Assembly: GCF_033115175.1 (NCBI RefSeq)
Contig: NC_084836.1
Location: 68,867,297-68,931,296, forward strand
DNA: 64,000 nucleotides
DNA from: Lepus europaeus
Lineage: Eukaryota; Chordata; Mammalia; Lagomorpha; Leporidae
Reading direction: 5' to 3'
Made by a program: the position numbers and the translations under genes
Part shown: positions 1 to 10,620 of the stretch, piece by piece
Position numbering within the stretch: position 1 is the stretch's first letter
Layout of the letters: each line of letters starts with the position of its first letter
The notes under the pieces: generated by a model
Databases searched by the model: none
What the model was told of the DNA's origin: nothing
Seen by the model: only the letters and a program-made list of their open reading frames with translations

Positions 1-292
1 ATTTGAGAAGTAGATTTACAGAGAGAAAGGTCCTCCATCTCCTGGTTCACTCTCCAGATGGCCACAATGGCTGGAGCTGGGCCAATCCAATCCAAAGCCA
101 GGAGCCAGCAGCTTCTTCTGGGTCTCCTACGTGATTACAGGGGCCCAAGCACTTGGGCCATCTTCTCCTGTTTTCCCAGGCAATAGCACAGAGCTGGATC
201 AGAAGTGGACCAGCTGGGACACGAATCAGCACCCACATGGGATGCCAGAGCCACAGATGGAGGCTTACCTACTACGCTACAGTGCCAGCCCC
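1..292 (-). mobile_element. C-A SINE, cut by window start
   Basis: Antisense C repeat whose A-tail end lies before base 1. It ends with the complement of the SINE head (AGTGCCAGCCCC). Confidence 0.9.
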
Positions 293-492
293 TGTATATA
301 TTCTTCTGTAACTTCTTGTTCTTATCACTGTGAGATTTATCTTTGTTGCTACATGTTGCTCACTGCACCCTTTCCATAACTCTTATGGATGCTACTGTAT
401 GCCTAGTCCATGGCTTATTTACCTTCCTGCCAATGGGCATTGGGATAAACAAGCATGTTTTATATTTCTCCTTGTGTATATTACCAGAATTT

Positions 493-792
493 TAAAAAAA
501 TATTTATTTATTCATTTGAAAGAGCTAGAGAGATCTTCCATCTACTGGTTCACTCCCCAATGGCCGCAACAGCCAAGGCTGGGCCAGGCCAAATCCAGGA
601 GCCAGGAGCTTCTTCTGGGACACACACGTGGGTGCAGGGGCCCAAGGACTATGGCCGTATTTTGTCTCCTTCCCAGGCATATTAGCAGGGAGCTGGATAG
701 GAGTTGCAGCAGCTGAGACTTACACTGGTATCCATATAGGATGCCAGTGCTGCAGGCGCTGGCTTTACTCACTACACCACAGCACCAGCCCG
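493..792 (-). mobile_element. C-A SINE
   Basis: Runs from an A-tail complement (TTTATTTATTCATTTGAAAG) to the head complement CACAGCACCAGCCC. Inserted in the L1M. Confidence 0.9.
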
Positions 793-904
793 CTTCCTAG
801 ATATTCTAAACTGCTCTCTAAAGTCATTACTCAATTTTACAAGCTACCAGCAGTGAGTAGGAGCCCCCATGGATTCACATTCTTGGTACATGTGAAATTA
901 TCAA

Positions 905-1200
905 TTTTTTTTTTTTTAAGATTTAGATATTTATTTCAGAGACAGAGTTACAGAGAGAGAGAAAGAGAGGGAGAGACAGAGAGGAGAGGTCTTCCATCTG
1001 CTTATTCACTTCCCAAAGTGCCATGCCCAGGCCAGCCCCAAACTGGGAGCCAAGAACTTCATCCTGGTTTCCCATGTGGGTGTAGGGGACAAGGACTTGG
1101 GCCATTTCTACTGCTTTCCCAGCCCATAGCAGAGAGCTGGATCAGAAGTGGAGCAGCCTGGCCATTGCGGTTATCTAGGGAGTGAACCAGCAGATGGAAG

Positions 1201-1236
<36 letters not shown>

Positions 1237-1388
1237 CTCCTCTCTTTGTGTAACTCTGACTTTCAAATAAATAAATAAATCTTAAAAAAAAAAAAAAAAG
1301 TGGATCAGCTTGGACTTGAACCAGTACCCACATGGGATGCCAGCACTGCAGGCAGAGGCTTAACCTACTGTGCCACAGTGTTAGCCCC
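905..1388 (-). mobile_element. C-A SINE split by a second SINE
   Basis: The first half is 905-1157 and the second half 1299-1388, ending in GTGTTAGCCCC. The break lies inside GAAGTGGAGCAGCCTGG, where a short sense SINE sits. Confidence 0.85.
1158..1298 (+). mobile_element. 5'-truncated C-A SINE nested in an antisense SINE
   Basis: Only the 3' part of the element is present, from GGCCATTGCGG through the CT stretch to the AATAAATAAATAAATC tail and a 16-A run. It is flanked by an imperfect duplication, AGTGGAGCAGCCTGG on the left and AGTGGATCAGCTTGG on the right, so it is a genuine truncated insertion. Confidence 0.8.
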
Positions 1389-1573
1389 ATTGTCAAACTT
1401 CTTAATTCTTCCAAGCTCATGGATATAAAATGGAAATTCTTTTTGCAGTTTTAAATCATGACAGCTAGTTACCATGAACATCTTTTCATGTTATTGACCA
1501 TTCAAAGTTCCCATTCTGTGTGAATTTCCTAGTCATCTTTTTCCTACTTTTCCATTAGGTTGTTAACCCTTTA

Positions 1574-1905
1574 TTTTTTTTTAAGATTTATTTATTTATT
1601 TGAAAGGCAGAGTTACACAAAGAGAGAAAGAGAGATAGAGAGACCGAGAGAGAGGTCTTCCATCCGCTGGTTCACTCCCCAATTGGCCGCAATGGCCGGA
1701 GTTGCACCAATTCGAAGCCAGGAGCTTCCTCCGTGTTTCCGACGTGGGTACAGGGGCCCAAGGACTTAGGCCACCTTCTACTGCTTTCCCAGGCCATAGC
1801 AGAGAGCTGGATCAGAAGTGATACAGCTGGGACTCAAACCAGCACCTATACAGGATGTCGGCACTACAGGCAGCAGCCTTACCCACTATGCCACACGCCG
1901 GCCCC
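1574..1905 (-). mobile_element. C-A SINE with TSD
   Basis: Near full length. TSD is TGTTAACCCTTTA (1561-1573) and TGTTAACCATTTA (1906-1918), one mismatch. Confidence 0.92.
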
Positions 1906-1920
1906 TGTTAACCATTTATT

Positions 1921-2287
1921 TATTTATTTTTAAAGATTTATTTATTTTATTTGAAAGTCAGAGTTACACAGAGAGAGGAAAGGCAGAGAGAGAGAGAGAA
2001 AGAGAGAGAGCGAGAGAGAGGTCTTCCATCTGTTGGTTCACTCCCCAATTGGCCACAATGGCTGGACCTGTACCCATCCGAAGCCAGGAGCCAGGAGCCA
2101 GGAGCTTCTTCTGGGTCTCCCTGTGGGTGCAGGGGCCCAAGGACTTGAGCGATCCTCTACTGCTTTCCCAGGCCATAGCAGAGAGCTGGATTGGAAGAGG
2201 AGCAGCCGGGACTAGAACCGGTGCCCATATGGGATGGCGGCGCTTCAGGCCAGGGCATTAACCCGCTGCGCCACAGCAGCGACCCCC
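1921..2287 (-). mobile_element. C-A SINE with perfect TSD
   Basis: Flanked by AACCATTTATT at 1910-1920 and 2288-2298. It landed in the TSD of the preceding SINE, so it is the later of the two. Confidence 0.93.
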
Positions 2288-2545
2288 AACCATTTATTAA
2301 AAATTGGTTTATATGACTATTTCTTTTTTCTGGTGGCTGGTTGGTATATTCTGAATACTAATCCTTTAATTATATACATTCCAAGTGTCTTTTCCCAGCC
2401 TATACCAGCATGATTTTTCCAGTTTTCTTTGTGATATATTTTGGCTTTGCACATTCTTCCTGCTGATGAGTGTAAGCAATTCAGTGTCCCTCAGAATGTG
2501 ACCGCTGCTCAGCCTGAAGCCTTTGCTTAGACAGTTGTGTTAGGT

Positions 2546-2880
2546 GGGGCCAGTGCCGTGGCATGGTAGATAACGCTGCCGCCTGCCAGGCCAGCGTAAC
2601 GTGGGCACCTCCTGGCCACTCCACTTCTGATCCAACTCCCTCTGATGTACCTGGGAGAGCAGCAGAGGATGGCCCAAGTCCTTAGGCCCTTGCACCCACA
2701 TGGGAGACCTGGAGGAAGCTCCTGGCTCCTGGCTTTCTGGTTTCAGCCTGGCCCAGCCCTGGCCGTTAGAGCCATTTGGGGAGTGAACCAGTGGATAGAA
2801 GATCTCTGTCTGTCTGTCTCTCCCACTCTCTCTCTAACTCTGCTTTTCAAATAAATAAATAAATAAAATCTTTTTTTTAA
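2546..2880 (+). mobile_element. C-A SINE
   Basis: Head GGGGCCAGTGCCGTGG, tail CTTTTCAAATAAATAAATAAAATC then T- and A-runs. Confidence 0.9.
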
Positions 2881-4279
2881 AAAAAGGGTTATATTAAGCT
2901 CCTTCTGTGCTAGGTGTTAGGGATCCAAAGATATGAGAGACTTGTCGTTTCCCTAAAGTGATTTCCCGAAAGTTGGAAGTGCAGAACGTGTGCCCAAGGA
3001 ATGATGTAAGCTTGCGCACAGTGAGTGCCTGAGGAGCCGCTGGGAATCCCAGCAAGCCGAGCATCAGTGTGCACACAGCTTTCAGGAGGTGGTGGGACTG
3101 AGCTTGGGACTGGGATAAAGAAAAGGGCTCAGTTTGCTGTTGGTGCCACTTATTTGGCGCTTAGCTACAGATGGCTAAAAAAGAATGACCGGCCAAAGTA
3201 GGCTTCCTAGACAAATTTCCTTTTGCCCCAAAAGGAAAGCTCTATGTTTCCTTTCCCCAGAATTAAAAGCCAGAGTTCTTCATCACTATCCATGCTTCAC
3301 AAACTTGTCTTCATGTACACACAGTTGTCCTAGAAGCTGGGAAGGAAATTTCTTGTTTACTTTGCCACGTCCTGAGCCTTTCAAACTTCCTGATTCCTGG
3401 AATGCCAGTGCAGTAAAGAACCTTATGCCACACAAGGTATCCCACGTCAGAAAGTCCCGGAGTGCAAGACCTAAGTTTCCCTCTGCCTTTTCCTCTCCCC
3501 ATCTCCCATCCTTGTGCCTGGGACACAGCACATGGTTGGAAACTGTCAAGTATGTATCTGTGGGTTGCTTAGTCATTGGTGGGCAGTACCCAGCGATACT
3601 CAAGGAGTCAGCCTGTAAGTATTCAACATAGTGTCCAACACATAGTAGACGTTCAACAAATGCTGGAGTTGTTCTTATTATTCATGGTGGTTACATTGTA
3701 TAACTCGCCACAAACAATACTGCACTGTTGCTCATCCGGGGAACACAGGGTTATTTTCCTGTGAGCCTCTGGTCCCATTATCATTAACCAATACTTAGTG
3801 TTCTTTATGTGAGTTTCTATTTAAAGACACCTTCTTTTGTATATATTGTTGCTTCATCAATGTGGAACTTGGAGCCAACAGCACTAACCCCTGCCTGAAT
3901 GACGCTTACCCAACACATATTTCCTCCATGAGGCACACCAGAGTCTGCTTAGATAGCACTTCAGCTCGGAAAACCGGTTTTAAATAGCAAAATCACTAAC
4001 AAAAAGGGAAAGATCATGCTGAAAAGTATACTCATGTACACTGGGAGAGCTGCAGCAAAGGCAGGTCGCTGCTCAGCAGAGAAGGTGCAGGGCGGGCACC
4101 TCACCTTGCCCCACCTGGTGCGTGTCCATGAATGACTAGGAGAGTACTGTGGGTACTGACCTTTGGGGTCACAGATAAGTGGGCAAATTCATAAATAAGG
4201 GATCTGTATGGATCAACTGCATATCACCAAGTTTTTCCTCAGAATAACTATTTGTTAATGTTTTGGTTTTTGTTTGTAT
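2881..4279. other. BIN2 intron, mostly unique sequence
   Basis: About 1.4 kb without SINEs. The start (2890-2935, 'ttctgtgctaggtgttagggatcc') and 3605-3685 ('acatagtagacgttcaacaaatgctgg') resemble ends of ancient MIR/L2 repeats. I searched for the preceding BIN2 exon (end of the BAR domain) and did not find it. Open frames here (for example 3185-3631) show no recognisable protein. Confidence 0.6.
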
Positions 4280-4556
4280 TTTTTTTTTTATTTCAAAGGC
4301 AGAGTGACAGATACAAACAGGGAGACAGATCTTCCATCTGCTGGTTCACTTTCAAATTCCTGTAACATCCAAGTGTTGGGCAGGCCGAAGCCAGGAGCTC
4401 AAACTCCATGTGGGTCTCCTGTGTGGCAGGGCAGGGACCCAAGTACCTGATCCATCACCTGCTGCCTCCCAGGGTCCACATTAGCAAGAAACGGGAATCA
4501 AAAGCCAAGCCAGGACTCAAACCCAGGCACTGCAATATGGGATGTGGGCATCCCAA
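4280..4556 (-). mobile_element. C-O SINE, diverged
   Basis: Begins TTTATTTCAAAGGCAGAGTGACAG and ends near GGGATGTGGGCATCCC. Several internal differences mark it as old. Confidence 0.75.
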
Positions 4557-4663
4557 TCAGGATATAAATGAAACTGTATAGCTTTTTCTATTATACTTGA
4601 TAACAGAAGAAGAATTTCCAATTGTACAAGCTTTGTAAAATCATTTTTAAAGCTTTATATATT

Positions 4664-4936
4664 AGGTAGGTGCCGTGGCTCACTAGGCTAATCCTCCACC
4701 TGCGGCACTGGCACCCCGGGTTCTAGTCCTGGTTGGGGCGCCGGATTCTGTCCCAGTCACTCCTCTTCCAGTCCAGCTCTCTGCTGTGGCCCAGGAAGGC
4801 AGTGGAGGATGGCCCAAGTGCTTGGGCCCTACACCCACATGGGAGACCAGGAGGAAGCGCCTGGGTCCTGGCTTCAGGTCGGCAAGCGCGCCGACCGTAG
4901 CAGCCATTTGGGAGGTGAACCAACGGAAAAAGAAGA

Positions 4937-4978
<42 letters not shown>

Positions 4979-5020
4979 ACTCTCACTGTCTAACTCTGCC
5001 TGTCTTTAAAAAAAAAAAAG
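4664..5020 (+). mobile_element. C-B SINE
   Basis: Head GTGCCGTGGCTCACTAGG followed by CTAATCCTCCACC. CT microsatellite at 4940-4990, tail CTCTGCCTGTCTTTAAAA. Confidence 0.9.
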
Positions 5021-5329
5021 CTTTATGTATTTATTGAAAGAGTTATAGAGAGAGGAATATACTGAGAGAGCTATCTTCCATCTGCTGGTTCACTCCCCAG
5101 ATGGCCACAACAGCTGTGACTGGGCCTGGCCGAAGCCAAGAGCCAGGAGCTTCCTCCTGGTCGCCCATACAGGTGTCAGAGGCCCAAGTACTTGGGCCAT
5201 CTTCTGCTTTCCCAGGCCATCAGCAGGGAGCTGGATCCGAAGTGGAGCAGCCAGGACTCAAACCAGTGCCCGAATGGGATGCTGGCACTGCAGGCGGCAG
5301 CTTTACCCACTACGCCACAGCGCCAGCCT
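5021..5329 (-). mobile_element. C-A SINE
   Basis: Starts TTTATGTATTTATTGAAAGAG right after the preceding A-run and ends CACAGCGCCAGCC. It stops about 130 bp before the BIN2 exon acceptor. Confidence 0.87.
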
Positions 5330-5457
5330 CCTCTAAAAATCATTTTAAGCTGGTTTATTCTGTTTTCTTATGATGTGCATGCATGATAATTTGTTCTGGA
5401 TGTTTTGGTTACTTCCGGTCTTTGCTGTTCTGAGTTTGAATTCCCTTTCTGTTTTAG

Positions 5458-6214
5458 CAGCAGCAGGCGCTCTTTAGTCATCTCTGCTCCAGTTCGAACG
5501 TCTGCAGTCTCCAGCCCTCTCACCTCTCCCACCAGTCCCTCTGCACGTTCCTTGACGGGTGAGACGGAATCTGAATCATCTGCTGAAGAGGAGCTGGCCC
5601 CTGGTGCAGCCCAGGGAGAAGACAACTGTGAAGTTAAACAGGAGCCCTCAAAAGATAAGGAAATGGCGGAGGAAGGGTCGGAAGCCAGCTCTGAGGAGGA
5701 GGAGGAGGAGCCTCTACCAGCCTGCAACGGCCCAAGCGAGGTCCAGCCCTCCGCCACCACCGAGGGCGAGGCGTCCCAGGAGGAGGTTCCCCCTCGCTCG
5801 CCACCTGGGTCGCCAGACAGAGCCCTGACCCCGTCGGAGCAGCCCTCATCTCCTGCTCCGGAAGTAGTTCTCCGAACCCGCGCCTCCAGCGAAGGAGCCG
5901 AACAACCCAAGAAGAGAGCCTCTACCCAGCGGGCCTCAGCGCCCCCGAGCAGGCCGCCTCCACCCCGCGCCACTCTGAGCCCCAGGCCCCCCTCAGGGGA
6001 TGTACCCCCCAGCCCGCCGGCCTCCGAAGGGGTTTCACCCGCCAGCCCCGGGGGCATCCTGGGCACTGGGACTCCGAGTCCTAGGGCCTCCTTGGAGGTC
6101 TCTCCTCATGCAGAGCCACCAGAGAAGCCAGGCAGAGCACCTGGGGCCAGAGAAATGGAAGACGCCCCTGTTCCAGCCGCAGAACCTTGTGCCTCCCCCA
6201 CCTCGGTGTCTCAG
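5458..6214 (+). CDS. BIN2: BIN2 exon, Ser/Pro/Glu-rich tail
   Basis: 757 nt. The first base completes a split Ser codon, followed by 252 codons. The acceptor is TTTTAG at 5452-5457, with further AGs at 5460, 5463 and 5466 (tandem CAG acceptors). The donor is TCTCAG|GTAGGA at 6214/6215. The protein begins [20 protein letters not shown] and has an acidic stretch ([14 protein letters not shown]) at about residues 78-92 of the exon. It then becomes Pro/Ser/Arg-rich, with RPPPPRAT as a possible SH3 ligand. There is no globular domain and no stop. The in-frame ATG at 5405 is intronic and not a start. Confidence 0.93.
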
Positions 6215-7065
6215 GTAGGAGTTGGCCTGGCTGAGTCTTGATTCCCTTTTGTAACCTCCGTGTAGCTCACCTTCGCCACAGTCAGGTTGCCGGCCATGAT
6301 AAGATGTCTCAGTACTCTAGGAGCCTCTTTTGGGTTCTGGGGATTGTTTCATGTCTTCTTAGCACCTGCTGTAGTATCTACCCTTGGGGTAGCTGACGCC
6401 TACAACGGGCTTATCTCTAGCGTTATTGGAATATTCCTACTAATTTCTTTCACTTGTGGCTATGGCATATAGACCCCAAGAAAAATAGCAGCAAATTTCC
6501 AAAGTGCATCTTTGATGAGAGGGACCTAAAACTCTGAGGGAGGAAAGCCAAAGGGATGGCTTTTGAAAGATAATAGATGAGAAAAAATTCAGAGGCACTG
6601 ACCTGCTGGAGAGCAGGCTGTTCTGTGAAGAAACTGGAAATCAAGTTCTGTTCTGTTCAGACTAGCACATTACACAAGGGAGACTTGACCTGTTCTGTAA
6701 GACTCCAGAGCACAGGACTTGGGTTCTGTGTGCAGACTTTCTAAAAGCAGAACATTTTGGATTAGTACAAGAGACACTTGTAACAATTAGCTCTGTTTAA
6801 AAAGTGGGATTGGGGCAGGGTGGGGGGTTGGTGTTGTGGCGTAGTCGGTAAAGCTGCTGCCTGCGACTCCAGCATCTCATATGGGCTCCAGTTAGAGTCC
6901 CGGCTGCTCCACTTCTGATCTAGCTCCCTGCTAATGTACCTGGGAAAGCAGCAGAGGATGGCCCAAGCGCCCACATGAGAGACCCACATGAAGCTCCCAA
7001 CTCCTGACTTTGGCCTGGCCTACCCCCAGCCATTGTGGCCACTTTGGAAATGAACCAGTGGATAG

Positions 7066-7110
<45 letters not shown>

Positions 7111-8915
7111 CTCTGTAACTCTGCCTTTCAAATAAATAAAATATTTTTTAAAAAGTAGGATGAAAAAGAAGTTTGTAAATACAGGAGCAGGTGGAAGGGG
7201 GCAGGACACAATGAGGAGCAGGTGTCTAGCAGCAGGGGTGGGGACCTTTCTTCCACGAGACCAACTTGGACATCACTCACGAGCCCTATTAGCCTGCGCA
7301 GCTTTGTGGAATTTCAAGTCCCGCCTTGGTTGTCTTTGCAGGACCAAACCCAATTGATTTTGTGGGCCTTAGGTGGCCCGTGAGCCTGTGAGTCCCCATT
7401 CTTGGCTTAGTATTAAGATGCCTGTGTCCCACATTGGAGTGCCTAGGTTCAATTTCTGGCTATAGCTCTTTTTTTAAGATTTATTTATGTTATTTGAAAG
7501 GCAGAGTTAGAGGGAGAGACAAGAAAGAGATCCTCCATCTGCTGGTTCACTCCCCAAGTGGCCTCAACAGCTAGGGCTGGGCCCAGAGGGGATCCACGTC
7601 TTCCATGTTGGTGCAGGGGCCCAAGCACTTGGGCCATCTTCTGCTGTTTTCCCAGGCACATTAACAAGGAGCTAGATGAGAAATAGAACAGCCGGTACTC
7701 AAACCAGAACCTATAGGGGAGGCCAGCATCGCAGGCAGTGGCTTAACCTGTTATGTTACAACACCAGCCCCAAAACCACATATTTTAGTTTATTTTTTTA
7801 AAGATTTATTTATTTATTTGAAATGCAAAGTTACACAGAGAGAGGAGGAGAGGCAGAGAGAGAGAGAAAGAGGTCTTCCATCTGCCGGTTCACTCCCCAG
7901 ATGGCCACAACAGTCGGATCAGTGCCAATCCACTTCTTCTGGGTCTCCCACATGGATGTAGGGGGTCCAAGGACTTGGGCCATCTGCTGCTGCTTTCCCA
8001 GGCCATAGTAGAGATCTGGATCAGAAGTGGAGCAGCTGGGACTCGAACTGATGACCCTATGGGATGCTGACACTGCAGGTGGCGGCTTTACCCGCTATGC
8101 CACAGTGTCAACCCCACTTGCTTTTTTAATTCATTGCCTTTTTTCCCACAGTTTGAAATATCCTCCAGTACTAGTGAAGGAAGATAGGCAAGAAAAAGAA
8201 TTAATAAATAAATAAAATCTCACTGTAGTGGTGGTAAGAGATATGAAGGAAAATGAAGTAGAGAAAGAGAGTAGGGGTTGAATGGCAGTTTCAAACAGGG
8301 CGCTCAGAGAAGGCGATATTTGCGTGAAGGCCAGGACCTGACCTGTGGGGTGTCTGGAGGAAGAGTGTGAGATTTCAGGTACCCTCAGGTCACACCACCT
8401 AACTGCTGCCTGTCCCTGGCTGAGGGCTGACCATGCTGCCTGGGGAGCCTCCTGCTCCTAAGAGCTAACATGGACAAAGGGTACAGGGGGCATCCAGGGT
8501 TCAACGGTGTGGGACTTACTCCTACATTGTTCACTTGTTATAGATTAATTTATTTACTTGAAAGGCAGAGAGAAAGATCTTCTGTGTGCTGGTTTATTCC
8601 CGAAGTCCACACATCCAGGGCTGGGCCAGGCCAGGCCAAAGCCAGAAGCCAGGAACTCCATCTTGGTCTTCCACTTGGGTGGCAGGGGACCAAAGATGTG
8701 GGCCATCATCTGCTTCTTCCTAGGTGCCCTAGTAGGGAACTGGATAGGAAGCAGAGTAGCTGAAGTTGAACCCCCACTCTGATATAGGATGGAGGCAACC
8801 GGCCAGTGGCTTACCCTGCTGTACCACAACATGCACCCCTGCGTTGTTCACTTTTTAATTTTTACTTTTAAAAGTTTCATTTATTTATTTGCAAGGCAGA
8901 GTTACAGAGAGAACA

Positions 8916-8965
<50 letters not shown>

Positions 8966-10575
8966 TCCATTCACTGATTCACTCACCCAGATGCCCACAC
9001 TGGCTGGAGACATGCCAGGCCGAAGCCAGGAGCCAGGAATTTCATCCACATCTCCCATACAGGTGCAGGAGCTAAAGTACTTGGGCCATCTTCTGCTGCT
9101 TTCTCAGGCACATTAGCAGGGAGCTAAATTGGAAGTAGAGCAGCCAGTACTCAAACCAGCATCCATTTGGGATGCCAGTGCTGCAGGTGTTGGCTCAACC
9201 TGCTGCACCATAACACTAGCCACCCCCCCCCTTTTTTTTTCACAGGTAGAGTTATAGACAGTGAGAGAGACAGAGAGAAAGGTCTTCCTTCCATTGGTTC
9301 CCTCCCCAAATGGCTGCTACAGCCGGCACTGTGCTGATCTGAAACCAGGAGCCAGGTACTTCCTCCTGGTCTCTCACACGGGTACAGGGGCCCAAGCACT
9401 TGGGCCATCCTCCACCGCCCTCCTGGGCCACAGCAGACAGCTGGACTGGAAGAGGAGCAACCAGGACTAGAACCTGGCGCCTATATGGGATGCCTGCGCC
9501 GCAAGCGGAGGATTAACCAAGTGAGCCACGGCGCCGGCCCCAACACTAGCCCTTTGATCACAGTTTTTTCCAGAGGTTGGAGAGGCAAGGAAGATGGACA
9601 AGGAGGAGACTAATAAAGTTATCTCAGCTGATCCTCTGATGCTCTATCACAATTATATGCCCTCAGTTTTGATAAAACAGAGAAGACCCTAACAGAACAG
9701 GAAACCCCCTTGGGTGGCTTCTAGTCCGGGGCAGCTGTGCCGATTCAAAGAGCTAAGCAGATTCCGGCATTGTAGCGGGTAAAGGCGCTCTTGTGACACT
9801 GCATCCCATATGGGCTCTGGTTTGAGTCCTGGGTGCTCCATTTCTGATCCAGTCACTCCTGCTGCACCTGGGAAACAGCAGAAGATGGCCCACATAACTT
9901 GGACCCTCACACCCATGTGGGAGACCCAGATGAAGCTCCTGGCTCCTGGCTTTGGCCTGGCCCAGCCCTGGCTGTTGCAGCCACTTGGAGAGTGAACCAG
10001 AGGATGGAAGAGCTGTGTCTCTTCTTTTTCTTTCTGTAACTCTGCCTTTGAAATAAATAAATAACTTTTTAAAAAATGCAGGACACGTGGATGGTGAATA
10101 AGCACAGGATACATGCAGGGCTGTGAGCCGGCGGAGTGTAGTTACTTCTCGTTTTTAGCGATGAAAAGGGCAGCTCAGTGGTATTGTGTAATTTCAGTGT
10201 GGAGGTAGTGAGAGTGACCTCCTGTTTGGCTCTGGAGAGTAATAAAACAAATTTGCATTCTTGGAGTGATTGTATTGCAAGGGAGCTGGGGTGGGGCAGA
10301 TGCTGTCTCAGCATGTCAGGGAGCAGGCTCGTTGTGCTGTTTTCCCTGGGAAAGAGGCACAGAACAACCCCCTTCTGCCAAGGCCAGCTGGTACACTTAC
10401 GATTGTTGGCTTCCGGGTCTCCTGACCTTGGGCCTCTCTGGTGGCCATGCTTAGCTCACCAGCTGAGACGCTGCCTGCAGAATGATGTTAACCAGAGCGT
10501 GTCCGTGTCACCCATCCTCAGAGCCCCTGTGCTACCGTGCGTGCCCACTTCCTTTGCCAATCATCGTAAATCATG

Positions 10576-10620
<45 letters not shown>

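Larger units (their letters stand above)
293..2456 (-). mobile_element. L1M-type LINE fragment, antisense, broken by SINEs
   Basis: The pieces between SINEs (293-492, 793-904, 1389-1573, 2299-2456) read in order like the complement of an old mammalian L1 3' region. Recognisable parts are the 'atggatgctactgta' stretch, the 'accagcagtgagtagga' stretch and the 'tattctgaatactaatcctt' stretch. Four separate SINE insertions interrupt it. The subfamily cannot be named by eye. Confidence 0.6.

Noticed and set aside
5405-5457. In-frame ATG upstream of the BIN2 exon
   Set aside because: It lies in intron sequence before a clear polypyrimidine/AG acceptor. The BAR domain must be encoded upstream.
6287-6472. 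61-codon hydrophobic frame that looks like a membrane peptide
   Set aside because: Intronic, no family match, no splice or promoter context. Probably chance.
8141-8215. Possible BIN2 exon ([12 protein letters not shown] after CCCACAG)
   Set aside because: Wrong phase for the preceding exon and a stop follows. The sequence at 9564 is a far better match to the same human segment.
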